DNA of 41,480 bases from Clostridia bacterium. GTDB lineage: Bacteria; Bacillota; Clostridia; Christensenellales; Aristaeellaceae. The number at the start of each line of letters is the position of its first letter. Position 1 is the first letter of the stretch. The translations under genes were made by a program, and so were the position numbers. The stretch is from positions 1 to 41,480 of the forward strand of contig JAFZOG010000157.1 of assembly GCA_017550745.1 (NCBI GenBank), given 5' to 3'. This document shows positions 7,312-15,361 of this stretch, piece by piece. Under the pieces are notes generated by a model, which worked only from the letters and a program-made list of their open reading frames with translations, was not told the origin of the DNA and made no database searches.

Positions 7312-7875
7312 TTACCGATTCTCAGCTCCTGCCCGAAACGCTTTCAGGTTGATTTCCAGCGTCTTGGCGGGCACACAGGCAGCGATGGCGGCTTCCCACT
7401 TTTCCCGGGGCCATTCCATGAACCGGGAAAGGACGCCCAGCAGCACGATGTTGACGGCCCGGGCGTTCCCGGCGTCTTCCGCCAGCTTCAGCGCGTCCAG
7501 CAGCACGGTTTTCTCCTGGGCAGGCGCGGCCTTGGGATATTGGGCATTGCCCATGATGACGGGCATGGGAAGGATTTCCTGGGTATTGGAAATCAGCACC
7601 CCGTCTTTCTTTAAGAAGTATTCCGCCCGCAGCGCTTCCAATTTTTCAAAGCTCAGCACGAAGTCCGCTTCCCCGGGATCGATCAGGGGGGAATGCACGT
7701 CGCTTCCGATGCGCACATAGGTGATCACGCTGCCGCCGCGCTGGCTCATGCCGTGCACTTCGCTGACCTTCACGTTCTCGCCCATGTCCAGCGCCAAATA
7801 GCCCAGGATTTTGCTTGTGAGCAGGATGCCCTGGCCGCCCACGCCCACGATGATGATATTGGTGTTCTTCATCAT
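7312..7875 (-). CDS. iorB: indolepyruvate ferredoxin oxidoreductase, beta subunit
   Basis: 187-residue gamma-type subunit of the 2-oxoacid:ferredoxin oxidoreductase family, partner of IorA in oxidative decarboxylation of aryl pyruvates to aryl-acetyl-CoA in anaerobes. The N-terminal IVGVGGQGILLTSKILG and the EVHGMSQRGGSVITYVR motif are characteristic. The start is ATG 7873-7875, with GGAGG 6 bases upstream; the stop of iorA overlaps it as ATGA. Longer upstream frames read through the iorA ferredoxin region and are not real. The length is normal. Confidence 0.94.
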   Translation of the reverse strand: MMKNTNIIIVGVGGQGILLTSKILGYLALDMGENVKVSEVHGMSQRGGSVITYVRIGSDVHSPLIDPGEADFVLSFEKLEALRAEYFLKKDGVLISNTQEILPMPVIMGNAQYPKAAPAQEKTVLLDALKLAEDAGNARAVNIVLLGVLSRFMEWPREKWEAAIAACVPAKTLEINLKAFRAGAENR

Positions 7876-9587
7876 TCCTCGCCTCCTTGAATGGCGCCGA
7901 AGGGGCACACCTGCTTGCACAGGCCGCAGCCCACGCATAAAGTATGGTCGATGACCACGCCTTTGTCGGTCTTGATGAGCGCCGGGCAGCCGATCTTCAT
8001 GCAGGCCCCGCAGTTGCGGCAATCCTTGATGACGGCAGGCTCCTTCTTCCGCTTGTCCAGCAGCGCGCAGGGCCGCCGCGCGATGACCACGGACACATGG
8101 TCGGCTTCGGTTTCTTCCTTTAGTATTTGCGTAAATTGCTTCAAATCATGCGGGTCGCACACGCGCACCGTGGCCCCGATGGCTTCGCAAAGCGCTTCCA
8201 GATTCAGCTGCGGCGCGGGATCGCCCAGGATGTTCTTGCCGGAAGCGGCGTTCTGCTGGTGGCCGGTCATGCCGGTGATGCGGTTATCCAGGATCACGGT
8301 GGTGGTGGAAGCGCCGCCGTACACCGCGTCGACCAGCGGCGTAATGCCGCTGTGGATGAAGGTGGAGTCGCCCAGCACCGCTACTGCTTTTTTGGAGAAT
8401 TCCTTGCCGCGGGCTTTTTCCGCGCCGTGGGCCATGCCGACTGACGCGCCCATGCACAGGGTGGAATCCATCAGGCTGATAGGCGGCAGCGCGCAGAGGG
8501 TGTAGCAGCCGATATCGCCAAACACAGTCAGGCCCAGCTTCTTCATGGCAAAGAAGGTCGCCCGATGGGGGCAGCCGGGGCACAGCACCGGAGGCCGTCC
8601 CGGCAGGGTGGGTTCAACAGGCGCCGCCGCCCCGCCGCCAAAGAGCTGGCGGATCTTCGCGGCGGAAAGCTCGCCTTGCAGGCCGGTCTTATCTTTCCCG
8701 GAAACCTCAATGCCCATGTTGCGGATATCCCGCTCAAACACAGGTTCCAGTTCCTCAATAACCACCAGTTTTTCCACTTTTCCGGCAAAGTCCCGAATCA
8801 TCTGTTCGGGCAGGGGATAGGTCAAGCCCAGCTTCAGCACGCTGGCTTCCGGCAGCGCTTCCCGCACATACTGGTACACCACGCCGCCGCAGACGACGCC
8901 CAGCTTTGTATCCCGCATTTCGATACGGTTCACGGGCAGGCTGCCGGCATCCTTCGCCAGCTTCTTTTCCCGTTCTTCCACCGCGAGATGGCGCTTCCGG
9001 GCCATGCCGGGCATCATCACATATTTCATAGGATTCTTTTCGTAATCCTTCAGGGGCAGCTCCGCGCGTTCGCCCACTTCCACCGGGGAGCGTGAATGGG
9101 CCAGGCGGGTGGTAAGCCGCAGGAACACGGGGGTGTCGTACTGCTCTGAAATTTCATAAGCCAGCTTGGTGTATTCCAGGCATTCCTGGCTGTCCGCAGG
9201 CTCCAGGACAGGAATGTGGCTGGCCCGGGCGATCATGCGGGTGTCCTGCTCGTTCTGGCTGGAATGCATGAAGGGATCGTCCGCCGCCGCGATGACAAGG
9301 CCGGCATTCACCCCGGTATAGGCCGCGGTGTACAGCGGATCCGCCGCCACATTCACGCCAACGTGTTTCATGCAGGACAGCGCCCGCGCGCCGACCATGC
9401 ACGCGCCGAAGCTGGTTTCCACAGCCACTTTTTCGTTGGGAGCCCATTGGCAGTCCATTTCGGGATATTTGGCGCAGAACTCGGTGATTTCCGTACTGGG
9501 CGTGCCGGGATAGCTGGAAACGACCCGCACCCCGGCCTCATACGCGCCGCGGGCTACGGCTTCATTGCCGATCATCAGTTTTTTCAT
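7872..9587 (-). CDS. iorA: indolepyruvate ferredoxin oxidoreductase, alpha subunit
   Basis: 571-residue large subunit with thiamine diphosphate. The N-terminal pyrimidine-binding part includes YPGTPSTEI; the ThDP/Mg site is at GDIGCYTLCALPP (about 356) and GDSTFIHSG (about 403); two ferredoxin-type clusters close the chain, CRNCGACMKIGCP (about 522) and CVGCGLCKQVCP (about 550). The enzyme feeds electrons from aromatic amino acid breakdown into ferredoxin, and is oxygen-sensitive. The start at 9587 (MKKLMIGNEAVARG) is the family's normal start with GAGGG upstream; the open frame extends to 9689 but that part has no similarity to the family. Overlaps iorB by four bases. Confidence 0.95.
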   Translation of the reverse strand: MKKLMIGNEAVARGAYEAGVRVVSSYPGTPSTEITEFCAKYPEMDCQWAPNEKVAVETSFGACMVGARALSCMKHVGVNVAADPLYTAAYTGVNAGLVIAAADDPFMHSSQNEQDTRMIARASHIPVLEPADSQECLEYTKLAYEISEQYDTPVFLRLTTRLAHSRSPVEVGERAELPLKDYEKNPMKYVMMPGMARKRHLAVEEREKKLAKDAGSLPVNRIEMRDTKLGVVCGGVVYQYVREALPEASVLKLGLTYPLPEQMIRDFAGKVEKLVVIEELEPVFERDIRNMGIEVSGKDKTGLQGELSAAKIRQLFGGGAAAPVEPTLPGRPPVLCPGCPHRATFFAMKKLGLTVFGDIGCYTLCALPPISLMDSTLCMGASVGMAHGAEKARGKEFSKKAVAVLGDSTFIHSGITPLVDAVYGGASTTTVILDNRITGMTGHQQNAASGKNILGDPAPQLNLEALCEAIGATVRVCDPHDLKQFTQILKEETEADHVSVVIARRPCALLDKRKKEPAVIKDCRNCGACMKIGCPALIKTDKGVVIDHTLCVGCGLCKQVCPFGAIQGGEE

Positions 9588-9779
9588 AAACGTTCCCTCG
9601 CTTATTGTGTTCGTATGTCCGGGAATGCGCTCCCTCTGAGCGCTGCTGCCGGAACCGTTCATACGCCGGTATATGCTTTTATGGATCACCGGAAAAAAAG
9701 CATTTCCTGGTCTCAGCCCGGATGGGCCGCCTTTTTCTCCTCTCCGGTTTTCTTTGAGATTCCCGCGCCATACCGGATC
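9588..9779 (-). other. structured leader of iorAB
   Basis: About 185 bases between the iorA promoter and its start codon, with no gene. Several pairings are visible on the minus strand, among them GCGCTC/GAGCGC with a 5-base loop and CCGGT/ACCGG. It carries fragments that look like thiamine-riboswitch pieces, but in the wrong order. A regulatory leader is possible; no known class is matched. Confidence 0.4.
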
Positions 9780-9808
9780 ATTGTACCATAGGAAGCGGGA
9801 AAAGTAAA
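9780..9808 (-). promoter_or_regulatory. promoter of iorAB
   Basis: The minus strand has TTTACT (9808-9803), a 17-base spacer and TACAAT (9785-9780) preceded by TGG, an extended -10. It is the best candidate upstream of iorA and is arranged back to back with the pckA promoter. Confidence 0.65.
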
Positions 9809-9855
9809 GAAAAACAAGATAGCAAGAATAAATGGCGCGTCAGCCGCTTTTTTTG

Positions 9856-9884
9856 TTGACCCCTGCCGATGTTTGTGCTATAAT
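9856..9884 (+). promoter_or_regulatory. promoter of pckA
   Basis: TTGACC (9856-9861), exactly 17 bases, then TATAAT (9879-9884) preceded by TGC. Near-consensus, 79 bases before the pckA ATG. Confidence 0.87.
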
Positions 9885-9962
9885 GTATATGGGAGAAGTT
9901 GGGGTTCCGGCTTTCCCGACCAATCATTTCATCTTCAAACTTTATAGAAAAGAGGTTTTCAC

Positions 9963-11576
9963 ATGGGCAACATCGATCTGACCAGGTATGGCATTACCGG
10001 CACCAAGGAAATCGTCTACAATCCTTCCTATGAGTCTCTGTACAGGGACGAAATGGATCCTTCCCTGACCGGTTACGATGTGGGCAAAGAAAGCGAGCTG
10101 GGCGCCGTCAACGTGATGACCGGCATCTACACCGGCCGTTCCCCCAAGGATAAGTACATCGTCATGGACGAAAACTCCAAAGACACCGTATGGTGGACGA
10201 CCGATGCTTATAAGAACGACAACCATCCGATGTCCAAGGAAACCTGGGAAACCGTCAAGAAGCTGGCCCAGAAACAGCTGAGCAACAAGAAGCTGTACGT
10301 GGTGGACGCTTTCTGCGGCGCCAACAAGGACACCCGCATGGCTGTGCGCTTCATGATGGAAGTGGCCTGGCAGGCGCATTTCGTGCGCAACATGTTCATC
10401 CAGCCCACCAAGGAAGAAGAAGCCGCTTTCGAGCCGGACTTCATCGTGTATACCGCTTCCAAGGCCAAGTGCGAACAGTATAAGGAACTGGGCCTGAACA
10501 GCGAAACCGTGGTGGCCTTCAACGTGTCCAGCCGCGAGCAGGTGATCCTGAACACCTGGTACGGCGGCGAAATGAAAAAGGGCATGTTCTCCATGATGAA
10601 CTACTACCTGCCGCTCAAGGGCATCGCCTCCATGCACTGCTCCGCCAACACCGACATGCAGGGCGAAAACACCGCCATCTTCTTCGGCCTCTCCGGCACC
10701 GGCAAGACCACCCTGTCCACCGACCCCAAGCGCCTGCTGATCGGCGACGACGAGCACGGCTGGGACGACAACGGCGTATTCAATTTTGAGGGCGGCTGCT
10801 ATGCCAAGGTCATCAACCTGGATAAGGAATCCGAGCCCGACATCTATAACGCCATCCGCAGGAACGCGCTGCTGGAAAACGTGACGCTGGACGAAAACGG
10901 CAAGATCGATTTCGCCGACAAGTCCGTCACCGAAAACACCCGCGTGTCCTATCCCATCGAGCACATTGAAAAGATCGTGAAGAAGGTGCGGCCCATTTCC
11001 GCCGGCCCCGACGCCAAGAACGTGATCTTCCTGTCCGCTGACGCCTTCGGCGTGCTGCCCCCCGTTTCCGTGCTGACGCCCGAACAGACCAAGTATTACT
11101 TCCTGTCCGGCTTCACCGCCAAGCTGGCGGGCACCGAGCGCGGCATTACCGAGCCCACCCCCACCTTCTCCGCTTGCTTCGGCCAGGCGTTCCTGGAGCT
11201 GCATCCCACCAAGTACGCCGAGGAGCTGGTCAAGAAAATGGAAAAGTGCGGCGCGAAGGCTTATCTGGTCAACACCGGCTGGAACGGCACCGGCAAGCGC
11301 ATCTCCATCAAGGATACCCGCGGCATCATCGACGCCATCCTCAACGGCGATATCCTGAACGCTCCCACCAAGAAGATTCCGTACTTCAACTTTGAAGTGC
11401 CCACCGCTCTGCCCGGCGTTGATCCCGCCATCCTGGATCCCCGCGACACCTACGCCGATCCCAAAGTGTGGGAAGAAAAAGCCAAGGATCTGTCCGGCCG
11501 CTTCATCAAGAACTTTGTCAAGTACGAAGGCAATGAAGCGGGCAAAGCCCTGGTATCCGCAGGCCCCCAGCTGTAA
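9963..11576 (+). CDS. pckA: phosphoenolpyruvate carboxykinase (ATP)
   Basis: 537-residue ATP-dependent PEP carboxykinase interconverting oxaloacetate + ATP and PEP + CO2 + ADP. In fermenting anaerobes it often runs toward oxaloacetate, making ATP. Seen are the N-terminal TGRSPKDKY motif, the kinase-1a P-loop [11 protein letters not shown] (about 241), and the metal-binding GDDEHGW (about 260). The length is typical. AGAGG precedes the ATG. It is a single-gene unit with a consensus promoter and a strong terminator, and its codon use looks highly biased, which suggests strong expression. The direction of the reaction in vivo is inferred. Confidence 0.97.
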   Translation: MGNIDLTRYGITGTKEIVYNPSYESLYRDEMDPSLTGYDVGKESELGAVNVMTGIYTGRSPKDKYIVMDENSKDTVWWTTDAYKNDNHPMSKETWETVKKLAQKQLSNKKLYVVDAFCGANKDTRMAVRFMMEVAWQAHFVRNMFIQPTKEEEAAFEPDFIVYTASKAKCEQYKELGLNSETVVAFNVSSREQVILNTWYGGEMKKGMFSMMNYYLPLKGIASMHCSANTDMQGENTAIFFGLSGTGKTTLSTDPKRLLIGDDEHGWDDNGVFNFEGGCYAKVINLDKESEPDIYNAIRRNALLENVTLDENGKIDFADKSVTENTRVSYPIEHIEKIVKKVRPISAGPDAKNVIFLSADAFGVLPPVSVLTPEQTKYYFLSGFTAKLAGTERGITEPTPTFSACFGQAFLELHPTKYAEELVKKMEKCGAKAYLVNTGWNGTGKRISIKDTRGIIDAILNGDILNAPTKKIPYFNFEVPTALPGVDPAILDPRDTYADPKVWEEKAKDLSGRFIKNFVKYEGNEAGKALVSAGPQL

Positions 11577-11592
11577 TTGCATAACCGTAAAG

Positions 11593-11630
11593 CCGGCGCA
11601 AGGAACTTTTCCTTGCGCCGGAAATTTTTA
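11593..11630 (+). terminator. terminator of pckA
   Basis: A 13-bp perfect stem (11593-11605 with 11609-11621, sequence CCGGCGCAAGGAA) with a CTT loop is followed by AAATTTTTA, 17 bases after the pckA stop. It also faces the end of the converging glycosyltransferase operon and may act from both sides. Confidence 0.88.
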
Positions 11631-11659
11631 AGCAGCTTACAGAACGCCGCATCTTTCTT

Positions 11660-12592
11660 TCATCCAAGCAGCGCCATGCCTGCTTTTCTCACCTTGCCGT
11701 ACAACAGCTTCCTGTATTTCCAATAGAAGGAAAACCCGCTTCTCTTTTTCCCGAAGCCTGCCAGGAATGCCGCGTCATCCGGGGTCAAATCTGCCTGATA
11801 TGTTTTTTGAAAAACCGCGGCCTGCCTTTTTTTATTTCGAATGGCGTCCCGCACGCCCTGCAGCTTTCTTATGCGGCCATACGCATAAGACAAGCTCCCC
11901 ACATGCTTTGCGCCTTCCGCGTTGTTTCCATGCTGCCGATACGTTCCCAGCGGTTCGTCTATATAGATGATTTTGCCGAACCTCGCGGCGACTGCGGCCA
12001 TCCACCAATCGTGCATGATGATTTGGGATACATCCGCGCATTGACCGGCCAGTTCCACCAGGGCCCGATTGATGCCCATTGCCCCGCCGGTCACTACGTT
12101 CTGCATCAGGATGCTCCGAAAATCAAAGCTTTTGAAGTACTGCTTCTGATACCGCATCAGGGAGGGCGCCAGGGGACACAGCTGCGCGTCCGTCGGCACC
12201 TGATCGCTGAAAACCAGGAGCGGTTGACCGCTTCCGTATTGACGCTCCGCCGTCCGGATCGCATCCCGCGTTTTTTCCACTTTATTGGGATACCAGGTGT
12301 CGTCCTGATCGCAGCACAGCATCCAGGCCGCGCTGCATTGCTTCATCAAATGAAAAAAGTGATCCCTGGCGTTTCCGAAGCGCTTTCCTGCTTGATGCCA
12401 GGTTATCTTTTCGGGAAACCGCCTGGCGTAATCAGCGATGATGTCCTGCGTCCCGTCGTCTGACCCGTCATCAGAAACAGTCAGATGCCAGTTGCCATCG
12501 GTCTGGTTCAAGATAGAATCCATCTGCTCCCTGAGAAACAGCGAGCCATTGTACGTCGCCATCAGGATCTCAACCGGTTCCGTCTTGATCAC
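11660..12592 (-). CDS. family 2 glycosyltransferase
   Basis: 310-residue GT-A fold glycosyltransferase, likely cytoplasmic, adding a sugar to a cell-surface glycan. The first strand is EILMATYNGSLFLREQMDSI, the nucleotide region SDDGSDDGT, and the metal-binding DxD appears as CDQDDTWYPNK. After it come HDWWMA and YRQHGNN, typical of the WcaA-like GT2 subgroup. The start is GTG 12590-12592, coupled to the upstream gene through a GTGA overlap and preceded by GGAGGG. The much longer open frame upstream overlaps the neighbour and is not real. Donor and acceptor cannot be read from the sequence. Confidence 0.88.
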   Translation of the reverse strand: MIKTEPVEILMATYNGSLFLREQMDSILNQTDGNWHLTVSDDGSDDGTQDIIADYARRFPEKITWHQAGKRFGNARDHFFHLMKQCSAAWMLCCDQDDTWYPNKVEKTRDAIRTAERQYGSGQPLLVFSDQVPTDAQLCPLAPSLMRYQKQYFKSFDFRSILMQNVVTGGAMGINRALVELAGQCADVSQIIMHDWWMAAVAARFGKIIYIDEPLGTYRQHGNNAEGAKHVGSLSYAYGRIRKLQGVRDAIRNKKRQAAVFQKTYQADLTPDDAAFLAGFGKKRSGFSFYWKYRKLLYGKVRKAGMALLG

Positions 12593-13443
12593 TTCCCTCC
12601 TGCGCTCTTCCTTTTTCCTGCCCGGTTGCCCAAAATCTTTGCCGCGCACCCCAGCCAGAAAGGAATGATCTCTCCCGGTTTTCCTTCCGCCAGCAGCTTT
12701 TTGGTCACAAACCCGGCCATCCGTATGCCCTCTCCCATTTCCCCCGCATCGCCGAACCGATGTCCGTAACGGGACAGGAACTGCCCGATGCGGCAATTCC
12801 TTTGGTATTCCTGCCGAAGCGTATAGCGGTGGGAATGCCACACGCAGGCATTCGCCTGATACGCCAAGCGATACCCCGCGTCCAGAAAATCCGCCGCAAT
12901 GAGCATATCTTCATTGGTAACGATGGGCCGCTCAAATCCTCCTACCGCATCGTAAGCCGTCCGGCGATAAACACAGCAGGAATCCGACAGCAGGAAGGAC
13001 CGTATACCCAGCCTCGGCACATCTTCCTTGCCCCATACCTCGCTTGTATCCGGATAGCGGAATTCCCGGAACGCCTTTTCCGCCGCCCGCGCCTCCGGCC
13101 TGGCAATCTGCCGCGCGCATACCGCGGCTACCCGATCATCCGCCAGCGGAGAAAGCAGGTTTTCCATGCAGCGGCTGTCCGTCGGCAAGGCGTCCTGGGT
13201 CATAAAGACGGCAAAGGGTGACCGGCAAGCGCGAAAAGCCATGTCCCGTGTGCCGCCATGGTCAAATTCCTGCCGGCTGATCTGAATCATCCGCACGCCC
13301 GCGCGTTCCATGGCCAGCCCCGGCGTTCCGTCATCGGATGCCGAATCCACGATCAGGATCTCATCCGGGGGCGCTGTCTGGTTTGAAAGGGAATCCAGCA
13401 GCTCCGCCAATTGAGGCCCTGGGTTCAGCGTTGGAATAATCAC
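12589..13443 (-). CDS. family 2 glycosyltransferase, rhamnosyltransferase-like
   Basis: About 284-residue GT2 enzyme. It has the pattern of putative rhamnosyltransferases: VIIPTLNPG, DSASDDGT, QEFDHGGTRDMAF, FMTQDALPTD, DVPRLGIRSFLLSD, TNEDMLIAA and WHSHRYTLRQEYQRN. It presumably builds a surface polysaccharide together with the next gene, which it overlaps. The start is uncertain. GTG 13443 begins exactly at the first beta strand with GGAGG 20 bases away; an ATG closer to GGAGGG (13462) is out of frame by two bases within an ACACA tract. See findings. Confidence 0.85.
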   Translation of the reverse strand: MIIPTLNPGPQLAELLDSLSNQTAPPDEILIVDSASDDGTPGLAMERAGVRMIQISRQEFDHGGTRDMAFRACRSPFAVFMTQDALPTDSRCMENLLSPLADDRVAAVCARQIARPEARAAEKAFREFRYPDTSEVWGKEDVPRLGIRSFLLSDSCCVYRRTAYDAVGGFERPIVTNEDMLIAADFLDAGYRLAYQANACVWHSHRYTLRQEYQRNCRIGQFLSRYGHRFGDAGEMGEGIRMAGFVTKKLLAEGKPGEIIPFWLGCAAKILGNRAGKRKSAGGK

Positions 13444-13496
13444 TGTGTAATGGATTGCTTCATCCCTCCAAAATGCATAAGCCTCACGATAAGTAC

Positions 13497-13526
13497 ATTA
13501 TAACACACAAACAACTTTTGTGTCTA
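13497..13526 (-). promoter_or_regulatory. promoter of glycosyltransferase pair
   Basis: The minus strand has TAGACA (13526-13521), an 18-base spacer and TATAAT (13502-13497), about 55 bases before the first glycosyltransferase codon. Confidence 0.7.
13505..13523. promoter_or_regulatory. operator-like palindrome in the promoter spacer
   Basis: ACACAAA (13505-13511) and TTTGTGT (13517-13523) are perfect inverted repeats 5 bases apart, filling the spacer of the glycosyltransferase promoter. A repressor bound here would block RNA polymerase. The binding protein is unknown. Confidence 0.5.
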
Positions 13527-13621
13527 TTCCAAAAATGATGCATCCAGCGCATGCGCTTCGATAGCGTTGGAATCATCCATGCGATTTATTATAGCAGCTG
13601 TTCTCTCCTCAAAAGATGCTC

Positions 13622-13650
13622 TTGCAGAATCAGGCGGCTTATTTTATAAT
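13622..13650 (+). promoter_or_regulatory. promoter of the GNAT-deaminase gene
   Basis: TTGCAG (13622-13627), 17 bases, TATAAT (13645-13650). It gives a leader of about 125 bases before the ATG at 13783. CTTGCA (13621-13626) and TGCAAG (13664-13669) form inverted arms around the -10. Confidence 0.65.
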
Positions 13651-13782
13651 ATATACTGTATATTGCAAGTGATCCTGCCGGTCCGGATCCGTTTTCATAC
13701 ATGCCAAACGAACCTTTTGGGAAAGAGATGCGCGAATGAAGATGGCTTTGCTGCAGGATACCGATCATGGAGGGAAAACAGC

Positions 13783-14694
13783 ATGCTTCAAACGGAAAGA
13801 CTGATCCTGCGCCGCTGGGAGGAAAGCGATGCCGAGGAATTATTCAAATATGCCAGCGACCCCGACGTGGGCCCGATTGCGGGCTGGCCCCCGCACCAAT
13901 GCGCGGATGAAAGCCTGCATGTGATCAGGACTGTTTTGAACCGGAAAGAGGCTTATGCCGTCTGCCTGAAAACAGACGGAAAGGCGATTGGCGCGATTGA
14001 ACTGAAGCTGAACGGACATACCGATATGACCGAGCGGGAGGACGAGTGCGAGCTGGGTTACTGGCTGGGAAAGCCCTTCTGGGGGCAGGGCATCATGCCG
14101 GAGGCAGCCGGGGAAATGCTTCGCCATGCTTTCGAGGATGTCGGCATGAAGAAGGTCTGGGCCGGCTACTATGAGGGAAACAGCAAATCAAAGCGTGTAC
14201 AGGAAAAGGTCGGTTTCCGGCCCCAGTGGAAATCGGAAGATGTCGATGTTCCGCTGATGCATGAAAAACGGACCGGGTATGTCCGTGCCGTCACCAAAGA
14301 CCAATGGCAGTGGGACAGGATGTACGAAGCGGCAAAGGCGGTATGGAAGGAGCGGCGGATCTCCGATTACGTCACCTGCGGCGAGGTTTCCGCGGCCATT
14401 CTTTCAGGCTCCGGCAGGATCTATACCGGCGTCTGCATCGACACCTCCTCCACGCTGGGGATATGCGCGGAGCGGAATGCCATCTTCAATATGATCACCA
14501 ACGGGGAGCAGGAAATCAAAAAAGTGATCGCCATCCTGCCTGACGGTTCCAGCGGCGCGCCTTGCGGCGCCTGCCGGGAGCTGATGGTGCAGCTGATGCC
14601 CAAACAGTATAAAAGCATTGAGATCATGATGGATTACCAGCAGGAGAGGATCATGACCCTGGGCGAATTAACACCGGAATGGTGGATTTCCTGA
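13783..14694 (+). CDS. GNAT acetyltransferase fused to cytidine deaminase-like domain
   Basis: 303-residue two-domain protein. Residues about 1-170 are a RimJ/RimL-type GNAT acetyltransferase: TERLILRRWEESDAEELF at the start, the acetyl-CoA loop KPFWGQGIMPEAAGEML (about 100-116) and GYYEGNSKSKRVQEKVGF. Residues about 180-303 are a cytidine deaminase fold: EVSAAILSGSGRIYTGVCI, the zinc/catalytic CAERNAIF (Cys about 228, Glu 230) and the second zinc motif PCGACRE (about 260-263). All zinc ligands and the proton-shuttle Glu are present. The start is set by GGAGGG 9 bases before ATG 13783; the upstream frame is leader. The fusion suggests two modifications of one substrate, perhaps a nucleoside antibiotic, but this is inference. 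Confidence 0.88.
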   Translation: MLQTERLILRRWEESDAEELFKYASDPDVGPIAGWPPHQCADESLHVIRTVLNRKEAYAVCLKTDGKAIGAIELKLNGHTDMTEREDECELGYWLGKPFWGQGIMPEAAGEMLRHAFEDVGMKKVWAGYYEGNSKSKRVQEKVGFRPQWKSEDVDVPLMHEKRTGYVRAVTKDQWQWDRMYEAAKAVWKERRISDYVTCGEVSAAILSGSGRIYTGVCIDTSSTLGICAERNAIFNMITNGEQEIKKVIAILPDGSSGAPCGACRELMVQLMPKQYKSIEIMMDYQQERIMTLGELTPEWWIS

Positions 14695-14733
14695 TCATGA
14701 AACGCGCAGCGGAGGGAGACAAAGGAGCAGTCC

Positions 14734-15258
14734 ATGCTTTATAACAATCACGAATATCCCCCGCGGGTCACCCTGGACAGCGATGGGTTTTACCGCTGGT
14801 CGGTGGAATTAGATAAAAAGCAGCGCAACGAGCAGTTTGCCATGATGGTGACCGTGTGCTGCATCATCGCGTCCGTCATCCTGGGCGCGATGGCGTTCGT
14901 GAGCATAAACACCCGGTTTTTTAAGGATATCATGCTGAGCGGGCTTGGCCTCATCGGGGGCATGGTGCTGCTTCCCATCGTGATTTGGAAGCTGATGGAC
15001 CGCCTTCCGCCCAATACCGTGATGCGCTTTGAAATGAACGATGAATACGTGAAGCACGTGGGCAATTCCGGCAAGGACAGCGGCTGGGCCGCCTTTCAAT
15101 CCATCCGGAAAATCGTTGTAAAGAGAAGCATCCACATGATCTGGGTCAAAAGCGCGTTTACCGGCGTGCAGGTGTTTGTGCCGAATGAGGATTATCGCTT
15201 CGTGCTCCAATATATTCAGGATAAAACCAACGGAAAAGCCGAAACGCTGTATCCGTAA
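14734..15258 (+). CDS. YcxB-like membrane protein
   Basis: 174-residue membrane protein. Two hydrophobic segments lie at about residues 36-57 and 66-88, followed by a C-terminal soluble domain (about 95-165) whose pattern (FEMNDEYVKHV, then WAAFQSIRKIVV, then VFVPNEDYRF) resembles the PH-like YcxB C-terminal domain. The function of that family is unknown. AAGGAG lies 7 bases before the ATG. It follows the GNAT-deaminase gene by 39 bases and is probably co-transcribed. The family match is by eye and moderate. Confidence 0.7.
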   Translation: MLYNNHEYPPRVTLDSDGFYRWSVELDKKQRNEQFAMMVTVCCIIASVILGAMAFVSINTRFFKDIMLSGLGLIGGMVLLPIVIWKLMDRLPPNTVMRFEMNDEYVKHVGNSGKDSGWAAFQSIRKIVVKRSIHMIWVKSAFTGVQVFVPNEDYRFVLQYIQDKTNGKAETLYP

Positions 15259-15361
15259 GGCAGAAAAGCCATGGAACATTTTCTTTTTCCCCGGAAAGGA
15301 TAATGCGATTCCCCGGCGAATAACTTTTTTACACCGACGCTACACGAAGGAGGAATACCCC

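Noticed and set aside
9588-9779. Thiamine riboswitch before iorA
   Set aside because: Fragments like CTGAGA and TGATCCGG occur but in reversed order and without the conserved pairing, so it does not fit the class.
13567-13782. N-terminal extension of the GNAT-deaminase protein
   Set aside because: Contains the TATAAT promoter box and no family similarity; a strong ribosome site marks ATG 13783.
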